From DATEPR01 sp036503065 (GTDB lineage: Bacteria > Actinomycetota > Actinomycetes > Mycobacteriales > Pseudonocardiaceae), in NCBI GenBank assembly GCA_036503065.1, contig DASXXM010000412.1, positions 1 to 12,978 of the forward strand: 12,978 nt of DNA. Reading direction: 5' to 3'. A program made the position numbers and the translations under genes. Position 1 is the first letter of the stretch. Every line of letters starts with the position of its first letter. This document shows positions 12,784-12,978 of this stretch, in pieces. The notes beneath the pieces were generated by a model. It was given only the letters and a program-made list of their open reading frames with translations, ran no database searches and had not been told where the DNA came from.

Positions 12784-12957
12784 GGTGGTGCTCCTCGCGG
12801 GTCGTCACTCGCACGGGTTCCTGCGAACCCACACGGGGACGACACACCTGGGCAGGTGTCCCGCGGTACCACCCCGCTTGCCGGTCACTGTGGCCGGCCG
12901 CTCGTTGTCGGCTGTGCCGGGCCGATCCCGTCCGGTTCTACTGGGGCTCGCGCCCGT
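12784..12957 (-). promoter_or_regulatory. T-box leader of ileS (translational type)
   Basis: The minus strand carries AAGCGGGGTGGTACCGCGG (complement of 12861-12879), the T-box core, with UGGU to pair with the 3' ACCA of uncharged tRNA-Ile. Upstream, CGGG-AUCGG-CCCG forms a small hairpin whose loop begins with AUC (complement of 12924-12926), an Ile specifier codon fitting the ultrashort stem I of actinobacterial ileS T-boxes. The switch is visible. GGUGGU of the T-box (12873-12868) can pair with ACCACC beside the start codon (12789-12784), and CGCGGG (12865-12860) with CCCGCG (12801-12796). These pairings bracket the ribosome-binding GAGGAG (12796-12791). Two hairpins fill the space (near 12841-12860 and 12815-12830). 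No U-tract terminator is seen. Uncharged tRNA binding should free the SD. The 5' limit is uncertain and could extend past the window edge. Confidence 0.93.
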
Positions 12958-12978
12958 TCTTCCGGAAGCTCCCCGGTG

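Noticed and set aside
12813..12832. GGGTTC...GAACCC resembling a tRNA T-arm
   Set aside because: The loop is four bases, and no acceptor, D or anticodon arms surround it. It is a hairpin within the T-box leader.
12783..12872. 30-residue N-terminal extension of ileS
   Set aside because: It would translate the T-box core and sequestrator. The ATG at 12782 has a proper ribosome-binding site and matches the family start.

Overview
This is a high-GC, gene-dense stretch of an actinobacterial chromosome. The third-position GC bias, a GTG start on about half of the shorter genes, leaderless-looking promoters, an ileS T-box with a short specifier stem and a SAM-IV riboswitch all point to Actinomycetia. 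The gene content would fit Pseudonocardiales (Amycolatopsis, Lentzea, Saccharothrix and relatives), but that rank is inference.

Layout, left to right. Positions 1-1233 (minus) hold most of a DUF885 protein whose C-terminus runs off the window. Diverging from it are a uridine-kinase-like protein that has lost its Walker A motif (1334-1978, plus) and an odd AsnC-type-HTH / Pro-rich / beta-domain protein (2021-2965, plus). These meet tail to tail, one base apart, a minus-strand pair: lspA (4510-3890) and an RluA/RluD-family pseudouridine synthase (3893-2967), coupled by an ATGA overlap. Upstream of lspA lies a class-V aminotransferase / cysteine-desulfurase-like gene (5939-4578), preceded by a clear SAM-IV riboswitch (about 6087-5972). 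Further upstream are a K+/H+ (CPA1) antiporter with a C-terminal RCK_C domain (7676-6198) and a DUF167/YggU protein (7994-7698), which look like a two-gene operon.

The stretch 8000-9640 differs in character. It has lower GC, small genes and many palindromes: two perfect DnaA-box-like sites, a HigB/RelE-type toxin-like gene (8253-8729, plus) whose start codon sits in an inverted-repeat arm, a convergent XRE-family antitoxin-like gene (9290-8886, minus) with an AT-rich operator-like palindrome, and a short ribbon-helix-helix VapB-like orphan antitoxin (9596-9411, minus). It reads as a small accessory toxin-antitoxin islet between core genes.

The right quarter is ileS (12782-9648, minus), a type-2 isoleucyl-tRNA synthetase with HYGH and KMSKS intact, led by a translational T-box. 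Its editing domain departs from the usual consensus at two motifs (TTM for TTT, and Gln at the position usually held by a conserved His), which I consider the most interesting protein-level oddity.

Two RNA-sensing leaders lie in the window: the T-box senses uncharged tRNA-Ile and the SAM-IV aptamer senses S-adenosylmethionine. Both appear to act by hiding the Shine-Dalgarno sequence. I see no tRNA, rRNA, insertion sequence or CRISPR array.
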